In this document: positions 26,977 to 37,212 of the stretch, one piece after another
Layout: every line of letters starts with the position of its first letter
Position numbering within the stretch: the stretch's first letter is position 1
From: Granulicella mallensis
Lineage (GTDB): Bacteria; Acidobacteriota; Terriglobia; Terriglobales; Acidobacteriaceae
DNA: 64,000 nt
Direction of reading: 5' to 3'
NCBI RefSeq assembly: GCF_014203225.1
Contig: NZ_JACHIO010000004.1
Location: 248,001 to 312,000, forward strand
The notes under the pieces: model-generated
The model's input: only the letters and a program-made list of their open reading frames with translations
Databases searched by the model: none
Told to the model about the DNA's origin: nothing
Position numbers and translations under genes: made by a program

Positions 26977-28199
26977 CCACTGCTCAACCGGTATTTGTAA
27001 GCGAAGCTCCTCGCGCAACACGCGTGGCCTCGATCGATATCTTCCGCGGCCTCACCATGGCCGTCATGATCTTCGTCAACGATCTCGATGGCGTCCAGGG
27101 TCTGCCCTGGTGGACGCATCACGCGAAGGCCAATATCGACGTGATGACCTATGTCGACATGGTCTTCCCGTTCTTTCTCTTCATCATTGGGCTCTCCATG
27201 CCGCTCGCTATCCAGCAGCGGCTGAAGAAGAACCCATCCATGCCCCAGCTCTGGCTGCATGTGCTCATCCGCTCCGTCAGTCTGGTTGCCCTGGGAGTGA
27301 TCCTCGCCAATGCCGGCAAGGGCAGCGCCGCGCTGATGCACATGTCTCCCTATGCCTGGACTCTGCTTGCGCTTCTTGGGATGGCGCTCTTTCTCAGTGT
27401 CTATCCCAGCAATGGCCGCCATGCAAATCTGCACAAGTGGCTGCGCCTGGGCGGTCTTGCGCTGGCGCTTGTCATGTTCGCGATCTTCCGCCGCGTCACG
27501 CACGACGGCCACGTCGCCTGGCTTAGCTTTTCCTATCTGGAGATTCTCGGTCTCATCGGATGCACCTACTTCGCCGTGTCACTCCTTTACATTCCAACGC
27601 GCCGTTGGCCGTGGGCCTCTCTCGCGTGGTTCATCGTACTGGTGGCCTTCAGCAGCCTCTGCAGCGCAAAGATCATCGTCTTTGAGCACAGCTTCCCACT
27701 CTACGTGTGGCCCTTCGGCGACGGCACGATGGCCTTCGTCACGATGGCCGGTATCGTCACATCAGTCGTCTTCATCGGCGAAGAGCGCTGGCAGACGCTG
27801 CGCAATAAGCTCCTGCTGGGGTCGGCCTTCGGCATTGCGTCTCTTATCGCGGGGTACTTCCTGACGCCGCTCGGCATCTCCAAGATTCGCGACACACCGA
27901 CCTGGGGACTCTACAGCGTGGGCGCGGCTGTGCTGCTGTTCACTGCCCTCTTCTGGCTGTGCGATGTGAAGAGGCAAACCTCCTGGGCAGCCTTCGTACA
28001 CCCCGCCGGAGCGAACACGCTGCTTACCTACCTGCTGCCGGATGTATGGTACTTCCTTACCGCACTGCTTGGCTTCAAGTGGTTTGAGCTTCACCTCAAC
28101 TCGGGCTTGCCCGGAGCTCTGCGCTCAGCGATCTTTACGGCTCTCATGCTGGCGATTGCGGGAGTTCTGCTGCGGATGCGGGTCAGGCTTCAGCTTTAG
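26973..28199 (+). CDS. NagX/HGSNAT-like membrane protein (DUF5009)
   Basis: A 408-residue membrane protein with about ten to eleven hydrophobic helices. The N-terminal block SIDIFRGLTMAVMIFVND followed by WWTHHA and DMVFPFFLFIIGLSMPLA is the signature of DUF5009, related to lysosomal heparan-alpha-glucosaminide N-acetyltransferase. Bacterial members, called NagX, occur in N-acetylglucosamine catabolic loci and are proposed to re-acetylate or transport amino sugars. Co-translation with a GH18 chitinase (4-base overlap) supports an amino-sugar role, which is still inferred. Confidence 0.85.
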   Translation: MTTAQPVFVSEAPRATRVASIDIFRGLTMAVMIFVNDLDGVQGLPWWTHHAKANIDVMTYVDMVFPFFLFIIGLSMPLAIQQRLKKNPSMPQLWLHVLIRSVSLVALGVILANAGKGSAALMHMSPYAWTLLALLGMALFLSVYPSNGRHANLHKWLRLGGLALALVMFAIFRRVTHDGHVAWLSFSYLEILGLIGCTYFAVSLLYIPTRRWPWASLAWFIVLVAFSSLCSAKIIVFEHSFPLYVWPFGDGTMAFVTMAGIVTSVVFIGEERWQTLRNKLLLGSAFGIASLIAGYFLTPLGISKIRDTPTWGLYSVGAAVLLFTALFWLCDVKRQTSWAAFVHPAGANTLLTYLLPDVWYFLTALLGFKWFELHLNSGLPGALRSAIFTALMLAIAGVLLRMRVRLQL

Positions 28200-28215
28200 G
28201 CAACAATTTCACAGA

Positions 28216-28551
28216 TCAGAAATGAACGTTCCGATAGAAGATGCAGTAGGTCTCCAGGTACCAGGAGCCAACGAAGAGAAGGAACATCAATCCTGAAGCC
28301 CACCAGAACAACTGCATAGGCAAGGTGGACGCAAGCCTCGCGTTACCTGCCTGGGGCTTCTGGGTCGATTCGCCGAAGATTAGTCCGCTTGCCAGGGCAA
28401 TTCCACCGGACAGCGCCAGCAACTCAAGAGAGTCCCAGATTCTCTCGTGAAGTCCGCTTGGCGGCCCCAGGAAGGCCGTATGGAAGACAGCACACAGGGA
28501 GAGTAGGCACAACATCAAGGAGATCGGCTTGGCCACCTCTTTCAACAGCAT
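28216..28551 (-). CDS. Small membrane protein, three helices
   Basis: A 111-residue protein with three hydrophobic segments: ISLMLCLLSLCAVFHTAFLG, LLALSGGIALASGLIFG and LFWWASGLMFLLFVGSWYL. No family is recognised. The start is supported by GAGGAGG five bases upstream. It is convergent with the NagX-like gene, whose stop is only 17 bases from its own, and lies downstream of the frameshifted TonB receptor, from which a hairpin separates it. Confidence 0.65.
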   Translation of the reverse strand: MLLKEVAKPISLMLCLLSLCAVFHTAFLGPPSGLHERIWDSLELLALSGGIALASGLIFGESTQKPQAGNARLASTLPMQLFWWASGLMFLLFVGSWYLETYCIFYRNVHF

Positions 28552-28614
28552 GCTGGCCTCCTCGCGCCCCTCAGTTTACGCTCCCTCAAACACTGCGGAC
28601 AACTTACCGTAGCA

Positions 28615-28636
28615 GAGGCATCAGCGATGATGCCTC
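28615..28636 (-). terminator. Hairpin downstream of TonB receptor 1
   Basis: GAGGCATCA / TGATGCCTC form a perfect 9-base-pair stem with a GCGA tetraloop, 29 bases beyond the receptor's stop. No U-tract follows in the minus direction, so its strength is uncertain. Confidence 0.5.
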
Positions 28637-28664
28637 CGCAACGGTTGACGAAGATGAACTCCAC

Positions 28665-31600
28665 TTAGAAACGGAGTTCGCCTCCCAGCTGGATATTTCG
28701 ATTTCCCGGCGGCGGCACGATGGCGCCATTCGCAGCGAACGTTGCCGTTGAGCCGGAACTGTAATAGTGATTCAGAAATCCAGGCTGCGGCGACTTCAGA
28801 ACATCCTCAAGATATCCATCCGGAGTTGCAAAATAGGCGCGATTCAAGGCATTGAACGCGGTGATCTGCAACTGGAGGGTAACTTTTCCTTTTAGCCGGA
28901 TGTCCTTATAGATGCTCGCATCCACCGAGTTCCACGCAGCACCGCGAAGCGTATTCCGTCCTACTCCCGGATACGGGTTGCCAAGTGCCTCGGCCTCGTA
29001 CTGGTTGTTGTAGATCCAGTGAACATCGCTGCGAGAGATATATTTCCCCTTTACGGCATAGTCCATATAACCATGCCCCGTGTTGATGCCAACCGATCCG
29101 AGGGGCGCCTTCGGATTCGAAAGAACTGGCCGGCATACATCATTGCCGGAGTTGAAATAACTGCTGAACACCGAGTCACAGTTGCTGCTGTAGCTCTTGG
29201 GATCATTCTGATTCACATTTAACGATTGTGCGGCGACGCTTTGAAATGGAGTAAAGGGCTGACCGCTGTTGTAGGTATAGAAAGCATTAGCCCGATATCC
29301 GCCAAGTAACCTGCCCAGAATCCCTGTCTCTTCCTTGAAGAACGGAGAGGTGAAAGTAACCTTGGCAGCGAGCGAATGCGTATAAGACTGCCCGTTTACC
29401 CCGCGTTCACCTGTCGAAATATCCAGGGGATTCTGAGCGTAGGCGATTGTCGTACCGCCGGCGAAGGTGCTATCGATCTCGCTCGTGTTATCGATCGCGC
29501 GGCTATAGGCATAGGCAACCGAGCCACTCCAATGATGAAGCGACCTGGTTGTGAAGGAAGTCTGCAGGCCGTTGTACTGTGAGAACGCCGTATTCGCCAC
29601 CGTGCTGCGTAAGGAGTGCGTGCAGTCCAAACGCAGGTATCCCGCCGAAGCAGGATCAGTACAGGGAGAGGCACTGCCCAGGTAGGGATTTGAATTAATT
29701 CTCTGGAACTCATGAGTTACATGATTGCCGACATAGCGTATCTCAACAGCGCTCTCTTTCCCGACCTGGTGTTGAATGCCGAGTGTCCAGGTCTCTACAG
29801 AAGCGGGACGAAAGCTGGTCGGCACATCCTGCTCGGGATTGAATCTTGGATCTCCACCCGATGGAATCAGTGGGTCGTCGAGCGCATGTACGGCCGCGTA
29901 GGTGAATCCGCCATGAGGCAAACAATTGACAGTCTGTCCATCGCAGTTAAACGTACCGGAGTTGACGACGGGGCTTCCTGAGGCAGCCGTAAGAAATATC
30001 TCGTTGAAGGGGGGATCGGCGTTGATCGAAAATCCACCCCGTATCACTAACCCTTTATCCATGTCGGGATTGAAAGAAAATCCAAGCCGCGGCTCGATGT
30101 TCTTCCAGTAGTTATCAATATGGGGGAAAGTAGTCGCGGAGAGCGGCAGTGAGGTATTCCAGAAGGGATTTGCGCCTGTCTGCTGAGCCACCGTCTCTTT
30201 GTGCAGCGCGTTTACCGCCTGTCCAAAGTACTCATAACGAAGACCGACGTTCAAAGTAAGGTTCGGCGTGGCCTTGATATCGTCCTGAATATAGAGGAAT
30301 ACGTTAGGCGCTTCAAAGTGTGTCGTAGCATTGCCGGCAGTCAGCGAAGTAAACGAGACTCCCTCCAGCAGCGCTGTGTATCCATTGTAGGTGTCCGCTC
30401 CTGACGACGTGTTGCGAAGCGGGAAGCCCGAAGGGCCCGGTGTGAAGTTGAAGACACCCGCGCCGTTCGGCAGATTGATATTGGGATTGTTCTGGTAATC
30501 GAATTCGCCACCGAAGCTGATGCTGTGGCGGCCGATAGATCCCGTCGCGTTGTTCTGCACCTGGGTCACCTTGGTAATACGCCCCGTGGGGTAGCCTGCC
30601 GGATAGCCTAACTGGAGAAACGAGCTTCCAAAGCTTACGCTCGACGGGCAGGCGCCCAGATTGCCGATCGTACAATCAGGCACTCCACCACCCTTCAAAC
30701 CCAAGCCTGGCTTGCTGAAAAGAATAACGAATCTGGTCGACCCAGCGCGGCGAGAAGGTATGAGTCCAGTCAGCGCCGACCGAATGCGTAGAACTTTGAA
30801 CGTTGACACTGCTGCCCGCCACCAGGTTACCGAAGTAAGCAATGAGTGGGGTGTCCTGGTAGATGTAGCGCAGATAGAAGTGGTCCCTTTCCGTTGGCTG
30901 GAAGTCCAGGCGCCCCATGTGTTCCTGATCGAGATCAATGTTCGCCACGTTGCGCGCGACCTGGGCCATCTCAATCGCCTGGGTTGTATTGCCATCGGTA
31001 ACAAGGACCGAGGAGGTTGGACCGAACGAGGTTGGATGTCCTGCTGCATAAGCGAATGGGCCCTGCTTCACCAGTTCATCCGTTCCGGGATTGTTTGGGA
31101 AACTCTGCTGTAGTTGCGCCAGGCCTGCAGCGTCAGGAAAGAGCGTACCCGCGCTGGTATATCGCGTTGCTCCCTGAAAGGTTCTTACCCAGTAGGTACT
31201 GCCAAAGAAGAAAAGCTTGTCCTTGAGGACCGGACCACCGAGAGTTCCACCAAAAGCATTCTGAACGAAACCCGGTACCGCAGGCCGTGTGCAGCCGGAC
31301 GATACATCTTCCCCCGGCGTGCAATAACCAAACTGGGGCCCCTTTTGGCCCTGCGTTAGCGACGACAGCCAGGTTCCGGTATAGAACTCGAAGCCTGACC
31401 CGTGAAACTCGTTGGCGCCACTCCTCGTAACGTAGTTCACGATGCTGCCCGCATTGCGCCCATACTGCGCGCTGAAGTTATTGGAGATCACTTGTATTTC
31501 CTGCAGCGCGTCCTGGTTGGAGAAGTAGATCTGCGGGCCGGTAATCAGGAGATCGTTGTTCGCCTGTCCATCGAGCTCGGAGTTATTGGACCGCGAACGC

Positions 31601-32187
31601 AGGCCATTCGAGGAATAATCCGTTCCGTTCGACTGCGCCTGCCCATTGCCATGAGTCGAAACGATCCCTGGCGACAGCAAAGCCGTGGTGTCGAATCCGC
31701 CATAGACAGGAAGCTCCTGAAGCGCCTTTGCCTCAATCGTCGCCGACCCCTGCGATGAAACCGTATCGAGCAGAGCTGCTGAACTGGCTGCTACCTGCAC
31801 CGTCTCTGTCATCGAACCGGGCTGCAGCTTCTCGTTCCCGATCGAGGTCGTATTGCCGGTCGTGACCAGTGCCTGCTGTATCGTGTCTTTGCTGAAGCCT
31901 TCGTTCACAATGCTCACCGTGTAGGAACCCACCGGCAGGTCGCGAAGCGTAAACGTGCCATCAGAGCCGGTAACGGTCTTGAAGAGGCCTTTGGTACTTT
32001 CGTTCTCGGCTGTAACGCTCGCATTGACCACAGCAGCTCCGGAAGAGTCGGAGACAAAGCCGGTGAGTGAGCCCGTAATAATGCCTTGAGCCAACAAGGC
32101 AGGAGGAAGGAACGGAGTTACGAACAAGGTGCTCATGACAAACCCAACCAGAAGCATGGGCAGAAAGCGATTTAGCATTCGCGACAT
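28665..32187 (-). pseudogene. Oar-like TonB-dependent receptor split by a frameshift
   Basis: Two overlapping frames together make one receptor of about 1173 codons. The 5' frame (from 32187, AGGAG ribosome site) gives a signal peptide, a carboxypeptidase-regulatory domain (about residues 35-120: GSLTGFVSDSSGAAVVNASVTAENEST), a plug domain and the start of the barrel, then stops at 30676. The barrel continues in the other frame to the C-terminal GELRF aromatic end. The proteins join at SFQQARLGFEG / GGVPDCTIGNL, next to a CCC run at 30691-30693 (GGG on the coding strand) where one base too many explains the shift. Either a real mutation or a sequencing error; the sequence is otherwise intact. 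It would import large oligosaccharides. Confidence 0.85.
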
Positions 32188-32309
32188 TCGAATCTCCTAG
32201 GAATACAGGGATAGAGGACAATGAAAGGCATGGTCCAGAACGAATCAGCCGTGAAGGCTCTGCAGGAACGGCACCCGCCAGGAGGATACGCGGGGTTCTG
32301 GCTCAGAAA

Positions 32310-32348
32310 GATACTTATGAACGTATCGTTAACATGTATCCCGGTCAA
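32310..32348 (-). promoter_or_regulatory. Promoter/operator block of TonB receptor 1
   Basis: On the minus strand: TTGACC (32348-32343), 15 bases, then the inverted repeat GATACGTTCATAAGTATC (32327-32310). The same block, 17/18 in the repeat and with identical spacing, precedes the CBM5-GH18 chitinase at 37440-37478. TTGACC would be the -35 box and the -10 region would overlap the repeat, so a bound regulator would block transcription. It lies 123 bases before the receptor start and also upstream of the divergent permease. Confidence 0.65.
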
Positions 32349-32483
32349 CGGAATCTTGACGTACTGCTCATTTTGTTTGCGAGTGCAGCCGCCACGGCCC
32401 CGCTAAAACCCCGAAAATAAGCTGGCATTGCCACTTCAAGCAGCTCAGGGGCTTCGCAAGGCATAGAGGCTTATTAACGACTA

Positions 32484-32512
32484 TTGACAAAGAATCGGCA
32501 TCGCGGGATACT
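32484..32512 (+). promoter_or_regulatory. Sigma-70-like promoter of the APC permease operon
   Basis: TTGACA (32484-32489), a 17-base spacer and GATACT (32507-32512), 32 bases before the permease ATG. Both boxes are close to consensus. The rest of the 357-base gap holds the receptor's promoter block and nothing else I could identify. Confidence 0.65.
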
Positions 32513-32544
32513 CGTCTATATTCAATGGTGATCCGGAGCCTCTC

Positions 32545-33906
32545 ATGCAGGTCAATCTAGCAGGTGCAGAGGAAGGTCCAGATCGCCAAATGGGGCTCTT
32601 CGGAGCCTGCACCTCTAACATGCTCAATATGATAGGGGTGGGGCCGTTCCTGAGCATCCCCCTCGTCCTGATCGCTGTACATGGCTCGAAGGTCCTGCTC
32701 GCCTGGGTTCTGGGTGCGGTGATCTCGCTGTGCGATGGCCTCGTATGGGCGGAACTCGGTTCTGCCATGCCCTTCTCCGGAGGGCCTTACTTTTACCTCC
32801 GGTATGCCTTCGGAGAGAAAACCTACGGCAAGGCGGCAAGCTTTCTTGTTCTCTGGTCGTCTGTGCTAACCGCTCCTCTTCTGATTGCCTCGGGCGCCGT
32901 GGGCTTTGCCCAGTACCTTCGATATCTCTGGCCGACCCTCCACGATGGGGGGCTTTCCCTCATCGCCATGGCGGTCTGCCTCATCAATGTGATCCTGCTC
33001 TATCGCAGGATCACGACGATCAGCGCCATCTCCATCGGGCTCTGGTTACTGGTCATCGGAACCATCATCTGGATCATCGTGAGTGGAGCGACACACGTTC
33101 CGTTCGCCCTCAAAGAACAGTTCAGCGGCGGGTATCCGGTCATGGATGGCGCGTTCTGGAAGGGTGTAGGCGCCGCGACCCTGATCGCTGTCTACGATTA
33201 CGCCGGCTACTATAACGTCTGCCTGATCGGGGGCGAATTGAAGCGTCCCGAACGCACGATCCCCTACTCGATCATCGGTTCCATCTTCCTGGTGGCTATT
33301 CTTTACATCGCCATGAACCTTGCCATCATCGGCGTACTCCCGGTTCAACAGAGCATGCACTCCAGCGCGATCGTAGCGGACTACATGCAGGCGGTTTACA
33401 ACGTCAGGTATGCCAGGATCGCGGATGTGCTCATCCTGGTCGCAGCCTTTGCCTCCGTGTTTGCCATCCTGCTCGGCTTCTCGCGCATTCCCTTTGCGGC
33501 TGCAAAGCAAGGAGAGTTCTTCAGCATCTTTGCGAAGGAACACCCGACGAAAAACTTTCCGCATGCTTCGCTGCTGATCCTCGGCGTTCTCTCCGCCTGC
33601 GCCTGCTTGCTCAGCCTTAGTACGCTCATCAGCCTGGTCATCGTTATCCAGACGATGGTCCAGTTTCTTGCCCAGTGCGTCGCGGTAGTTTTATTGCGCA
33701 GGAGTCATGCCGGCAAGAATAATCTCACCTTTCGCATGCCGCTCTATCCCTTACCGGTAGTCATCGCTTTTATAGGATGGCTCCTTATTCTGGCCTCCAG
33801 CGGCGTAAGAAATATCCTTCTCGCTCTCGCCATCACGCTCGCGGGAATAGCTGCTTTTCTCTATAAATCACGCCAGGAACAAAGCTGGCCTTTTGAAACC
33901 TTATGA
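32545..33906 (+). CDS. APC-superfamily permease
   Basis: A 453-residue transporter with about twelve membrane helices. The opening GLFGACTSNMLNMIGVGPFLSIPLVLIA and AELGSAMPFSGGPYFYLRYAFG are the family's first-helix and helix-2/3 patterns (amino acid-polyamine-organocation type). Substrate cannot be read from sequence; most members carry amino acids. It starts an operon with a PfkB-type kinase (4-base ATGA overlap), which suggests that the imported compound or a product of it is phosphorylated. Regulation may involve the ROK gene downstream or the operator in the upstream gap. Confidence 0.85.
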   Translation: MQVNLAGAEEGPDRQMGLFGACTSNMLNMIGVGPFLSIPLVLIAVHGSKVLLAWVLGAVISLCDGLVWAELGSAMPFSGGPYFYLRYAFGEKTYGKAASFLVLWSSVLTAPLLIASGAVGFAQYLRYLWPTLHDGGLSLIAMAVCLINVILLYRRITTISAISIGLWLLVIGTIIWIIVSGATHVPFALKEQFSGGYPVMDGAFWKGVGAATLIAVYDYAGYYNVCLIGGELKRPERTIPYSIIGSIFLVAILYIAMNLAIIGVLPVQQSMHSSAIVADYMQAVYNVRYARIADVLILVAAFASVFAILLGFSRIPFAAAKQGEFFSIFAKEHPTKNFPHASLLILGVLSACACLLSLSTLISLVIVIQTMVQFLAQCVAVVLLRRSHAGKNNLTFRMPLYPLPVVIAFIGWLLILASSGVRNILLALAITLAGIAAFLYKSRQEQSWPFETL

Positions 33907-34835
33907 CTAAATGCTGGAATATCGCCGTTGTCGGCGAAGTATATGTAGACCATATCTTTACCGATTTTGACCACGTCCCGCTGCCCGGGGAAGAGGTCTT
34001 CGCAGAGCAGTATCGCCGCGAGGCCGGGGGCGGCACCGTCAACACAGCCTGCGCCTTGGCTCGCCTTGGCCACAACTCCTCTATCTTCGGAGTGTTTGGG
34101 GAAGATGAAGAGGCATGGCTTCGCTTGAGACTAAGTTCGTTTGGAGTGCATGCTGAGCACGCTGCCTCCTCTGAGCTCCCAAATGCACTCACTGTAAGCA
34201 TGTCGACGACCTCGGACCGCAGCTTTTTGAGCTATGCCGGCGCCAATCGAATTCTGGAAAAATATGTAGCTCTGCCTGAAACGATCGCTGCTCTTTCCAT
34301 GGCTCAGCACGTTCATTTCGCCATGCCGCTCGAAGTTGAACATGCAAAAGTATTATTGCCTTCTCTGCGTACCGCCGGCTGCACCCTGTCGATCGACCCA
34401 GGGTGGCGCAAGGATTGGTTCCTGAGCCCTGGAAGCCTTGATATATTACGCATGGTCGACCTATTTTTACCGAACGAGAGCGAAGCCCAATTGCTAACCG
34501 GACACAAGAAACCAGAACAGATGCTACGTTCCTGTGCCGCTTTGGGACTGCACCACACAGTCATTAAACTGGGACCTCGTGGAGCGGTCACTTTTCAGAA
34601 CGACCAGCTGTACACAATGGTGCCGCCAGATGTTCAAGTGATTGATACTACCGGGGCGGGCGATGCTTTTGACGCCGGTTTTATCGATGCCTGGTTATCC
34701 GGGGCCGATATCGAAGAGCAACTGCGGAGGGCCTGCATCTGCGGCTCCCTCTCCACCCGTGCCCGCGGCGCTCTTACCGCTCTGCCTTTCCGTGAGGAGA
34801 TGCGGGACTTTGTACAGGAAAAATCTATCTTCTAA
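33903..34835 (+). CDS. PfkB-family carbohydrate kinase
   Basis: A 310-residue ribokinase-type enzyme. The N-terminal signature (GGGTVNTACALARLG, about residues 41-55) and the C-terminal signature with catalytic Asp (DTTGAGDAFDAGFI, about 248-261) are intact, as is the KLGPRGAV anion-hole region. The acceptor (sugar, nucleoside or amino sugar derivative) cannot be told. It overlaps the permease gene and is followed 15 bases later by an esterase, so all three are likely one transcript within the glycan-use region. Confidence 0.88.
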   Translation: MTKCWNIAVVGEVYVDHIFTDFDHVPLPGEEVFAEQYRREAGGGTVNTACALARLGHNSSIFGVFGEDEEAWLRLRLSSFGVHAEHAASSELPNALTVSMSTTSDRSFLSYAGANRILEKYVALPETIAALSMAQHVHFAMPLEVEHAKVLLPSLRTAGCTLSIDPGWRKDWFLSPGSLDILRMVDLFLPNESEAQLLTGHKKPEQMLRSCAALGLHHTVIKLGPRGAVTFQNDQLYTMVPPDVQVIDTTGAGDAFDAGFIDAWLSGADIEEQLRRACICGSLSTRARGALTALPFREEMRDFVQEKSIF

Positions 34836-34850
34836 GCTCGTGGAGAATGA

Positions 34851-35792
34851 ATGTCGAACCTATCAATGGATCCTGCGTTCGCATCGCTTGCCAAGCACCC
34901 GAGGGAGGTTCTCCGGGATGCAAACGTTGCGCGTGAAGCACTCGCTGCTGCACGGCAGGGTTCTAAGTCGTGGGCATCAGAGTTAGATCTCGAGATAGAA
35001 GACCTGGATGTTCCCTCTTCCAACAGCGAAGAAAAGCAGGTCCCGATACGTATCTATCGCCCAAAAGCCGCAGAGGGCGCACTGCCCGTACTGCTCTACC
35101 TTCATGGGGGTGGGTTTTATTGCGGAGACCTTTTCTCTGAGGAGCGGCAATGCGCCCATTATGCACACAACGCGCAGTGTGCCGTTGTGTGCGTAGCTTA
35201 CCGGCTCGCTCCCGAAGCCCCCTTCCCCGCCGCACTTACAGACTGCTACCGCGTACTTGAGTTTCTCTGGAACGAGAGCGAGAACCTGAATCTCGATCGC
35301 GACCTCCTTGCCATAGGAGGCTCCAGTGCGGGAGCGAATCTCGCCGCCGCCACCGCGCTGCTCGCGCGTGACCGGAAGGGGCCCAGGATCTGCTTTCAGA
35401 TGCTGTTGATTCCTGCCCTGGATGACCGTCTCGAGACACCGTCCGCGCATCAATTTACCGATGTTCCCGACTTTGCGAGACCCGAAGCAGAGGCCATGTG
35501 GCGCTGGTACCTTGGTCAAAACGTGCAGGAGGTTTCGCCTTACGCGGCTCCGGCACGCGCTGAGTATCTATCTGACCTGCCCACAGCGTACATACTCTGC
35601 GCTGGCCTTGATCCCCTTCGAGATGAAGGCCTCCATTACGCACGGCGCCTGACAGAGGCCGGAGTAGCCGTGGAACTCCACCTGGTTCCCTCCATCCCTC
35701 ATGGTTTCGCCAGTATTCCTTCTGCGGAGGTCTCAAAGCGCCTGTTAAACGAGCAGGTAGACATCCTGCGTAATGTATTTCTCCCCAAATGA
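34851..35792 (+). CDS. Alpha/beta hydrolase of the hormone-sensitive lipase family
   Basis: A 313-residue esterase without a signal peptide. The oxyanion-hole HGGGFYCG (about residue 85), the nucleophile elbow GGSSAGANLAAA, the acid Asp in CAGLDPLRDEG and the His in SIPHGFAS are all present in order, as in bacterial HSL (family IV) esterases. It could remove acetyl or other acyl groups from an imported glycan or sugar. Ribosome site GGAG lies five bases before the ATG. It is the third gene in the permease-kinase operon. Confidence 0.88.
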   Translation: MSNLSMDPAFASLAKHPREVLRDANVAREALAAARQGSKSWASELDLEIEDLDVPSSNSEEKQVPIRIYRPKAAEGALPVLLYLHGGGFYCGDLFSEERQCAHYAHNAQCAVVCVAYRLAPEAPFPAALTDCYRVLEFLWNESENLNLDRDLLAIGGSSAGANLAAATALLARDRKGPRICFQMLLIPALDDRLETPSAHQFTDVPDFARPEAEAMWRWYLGQNVQEVSPYAAPARAEYLSDLPTAYILCAGLDPLRDEGLHYARRLTEAGVAVELHLVPSIPHGFASIPSAEVSKRLLNEQVDILRNVFLPK

Positions 35793-36018
35793 AACAGTTT
35801 ATGAGACTATGTAGGAATTCCATTCCAGAGTAGGCCTACGTGGATGTCCCTGCCCGCATCTTTGGTTAGACAAGATTGCTACTGCCAGGTTCAATCAAGG
35901 CAGTTCAAGGTTTGTCATTCGCTTTTGTTTCCTTCAACGGAAATAGATAAGCTAGATTACCCATAAGAGCTGATGGCGGAAGTTTTAGAATTTTTCTAGG
36001 ATCGTTCGAGGCAGCAGG

Positions 36019-37212
36019 ATGAGTAAGAGTCGAATATTGATAGGCAGTCCCGCATTAATGCGCCAGACAAATGCGCGCACAATTTTGATGTTGTTGAAGA
36101 AATTGGACCACTGTTCGCGTGCGGATCTTGTTCGCGAAACCGGCATGAGCGCTCCAACGGTTGCGAATGTCGTCTCCGATCTCAACGACCTCGGATTGAT
36201 TGAATGGATTGGCGAAGGTACATCCAGCGGCGGCCGCCGGCCGGACAATCTTCGCTTCAAAGCTGACTATGGATGCCTTGCAGGAGTCGACATCACTGCG
36301 GACGCACTTCGTATTCTGGTTACTGACCTGAACGGCACGCTCATCGAGGAACAGTACGAATCTCTGCCAAAGGACTCCCGCAATCCAATTGCTGTGATCG
36401 AGATATTGCGTGGTTCGCTAAAAGCAATCATGCAGAGACATAGTCTGGCCTGGAAGAAGTTACTTGCCATGACGGTCGGCGTAGCCGGAATTATCAACGT
36501 TCGCGATGGAGTCGTTATCTCCGTTAGCAATTTAAACGCCTGGAGAGATCTTCCTCTCCTGGACATGCTGAAAAAGCAATTCTCGTGTGCCCTGTTTGTA
36601 GAGAACGATACCAATCTCGCGGCGATTGGGGAGCACTTTCGCGGTGTTGCTCAATCGGAAGAAAGTTTCATCTTCGTCACCGTAGGATCGGGTGTCGGCG
36701 CGGGAATATTTGTCAATGGCCAGATCGTGCATGGATCGAGTTGGTCGGCTGGAGAAATTGGCTATCTCCGCATCCCCAACGTCTCGGGCATGCCACCTTC
36801 TTTGTATGAATTCGGCGGCCTTGAGCAGGTGGTAGGCGGTCCCGGTATTTTAAGAAGCTGGAATGCAGCCGGAAACAAATCGGGCGCGGCGATCAAAGTA
36901 CGCAAAGCAAGCGATGTGCTGGACCTCGCACTGGAAGGCAACTCGGCTGCACAGAAACTGGTCCTGCAGCGTGCCCGCCTGCTCAAAGACGTGGTTCTCA
37001 ATCTCGCTCTCACCTTGAATCCCAGTCTCTTTGTATTCGGGGGCGAACTGGGAGCCCATGCGGCATTACTGGAGCCGACGGTGGAGATGCTGCGCAAAAG
37101 TGAGATTGCGGTCGCCGAGGTGTTGCCAAGTAGCCTCGGAAAATCGGCCGTCGTATGGGGCGCCGTGGCTATGGCCATGCGGGATTCTGAGCAGAAACTA
37201 TATCGCTACTAG
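36019..37212 (+). CDS. ROK-family transcriptional regulator
   Basis: A 397-residue NagC/Mlc-type repressor. The N-terminal winged helix (about residues 12-75: LMRQTNARTILMLLKKLDHCSRADLVRETGMSAPTVANVVSDLNDLGLI) binds DNA; the sugar-kinase-like ROK domain follows with VGVAGIINVRDGVV, ENDTNLAAIGEHF and GSGVGAGIFVNGQIVHGSSWSAGEIGYL. The cysteine-rich zinc motif of active ROK kinases is missing (the equivalent area reads IPNVSGMPPSLYEFGG), as in some pure regulators. It is 226 bases after the esterase and next to a chitinase gene, so it is a good candidate for the shared GATAC operator; that is inference. Confidence 0.9.
   Translation: MSKSRILIGSPALMRQTNARTILMLLKKLDHCSRADLVRETGMSAPTVANVVSDLNDLGLIEWIGEGTSSGGRRPDNLRFKADYGCLAGVDITADALRILVTDLNGTLIEEQYESLPKDSRNPIAVIEILRGSLKAIMQRHSLAWKKLLAMTVGVAGIINVRDGVVISVSNLNAWRDLPLLDMLKKQFSCALFVENDTNLAAIGEHFRGVAQSEESFIFVTVGSGVGAGIFVNGQIVHGSSWSAGEIGYLRIPNVSGMPPSLYEFGGLEQVVGGPGILRSWNAAGNKSGAAIKVRKASDVLDLALEGNSAAQKLVLQRARLLKDVVLNLALTLNPSLFVFGGELGAHAALLEPTVEMLRKSEIAVAEVLPSSLGKSAVVWGAVAMAMRDSEQKLYRY

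Noticed and set aside
30676-31049. N-terminal extension of the downstream TonB frame, and a plus-strand frame at 30661-31113
   Set aside because: The residues read as compositional noise and overlap the true receptor frame; the join explains the receptor better.
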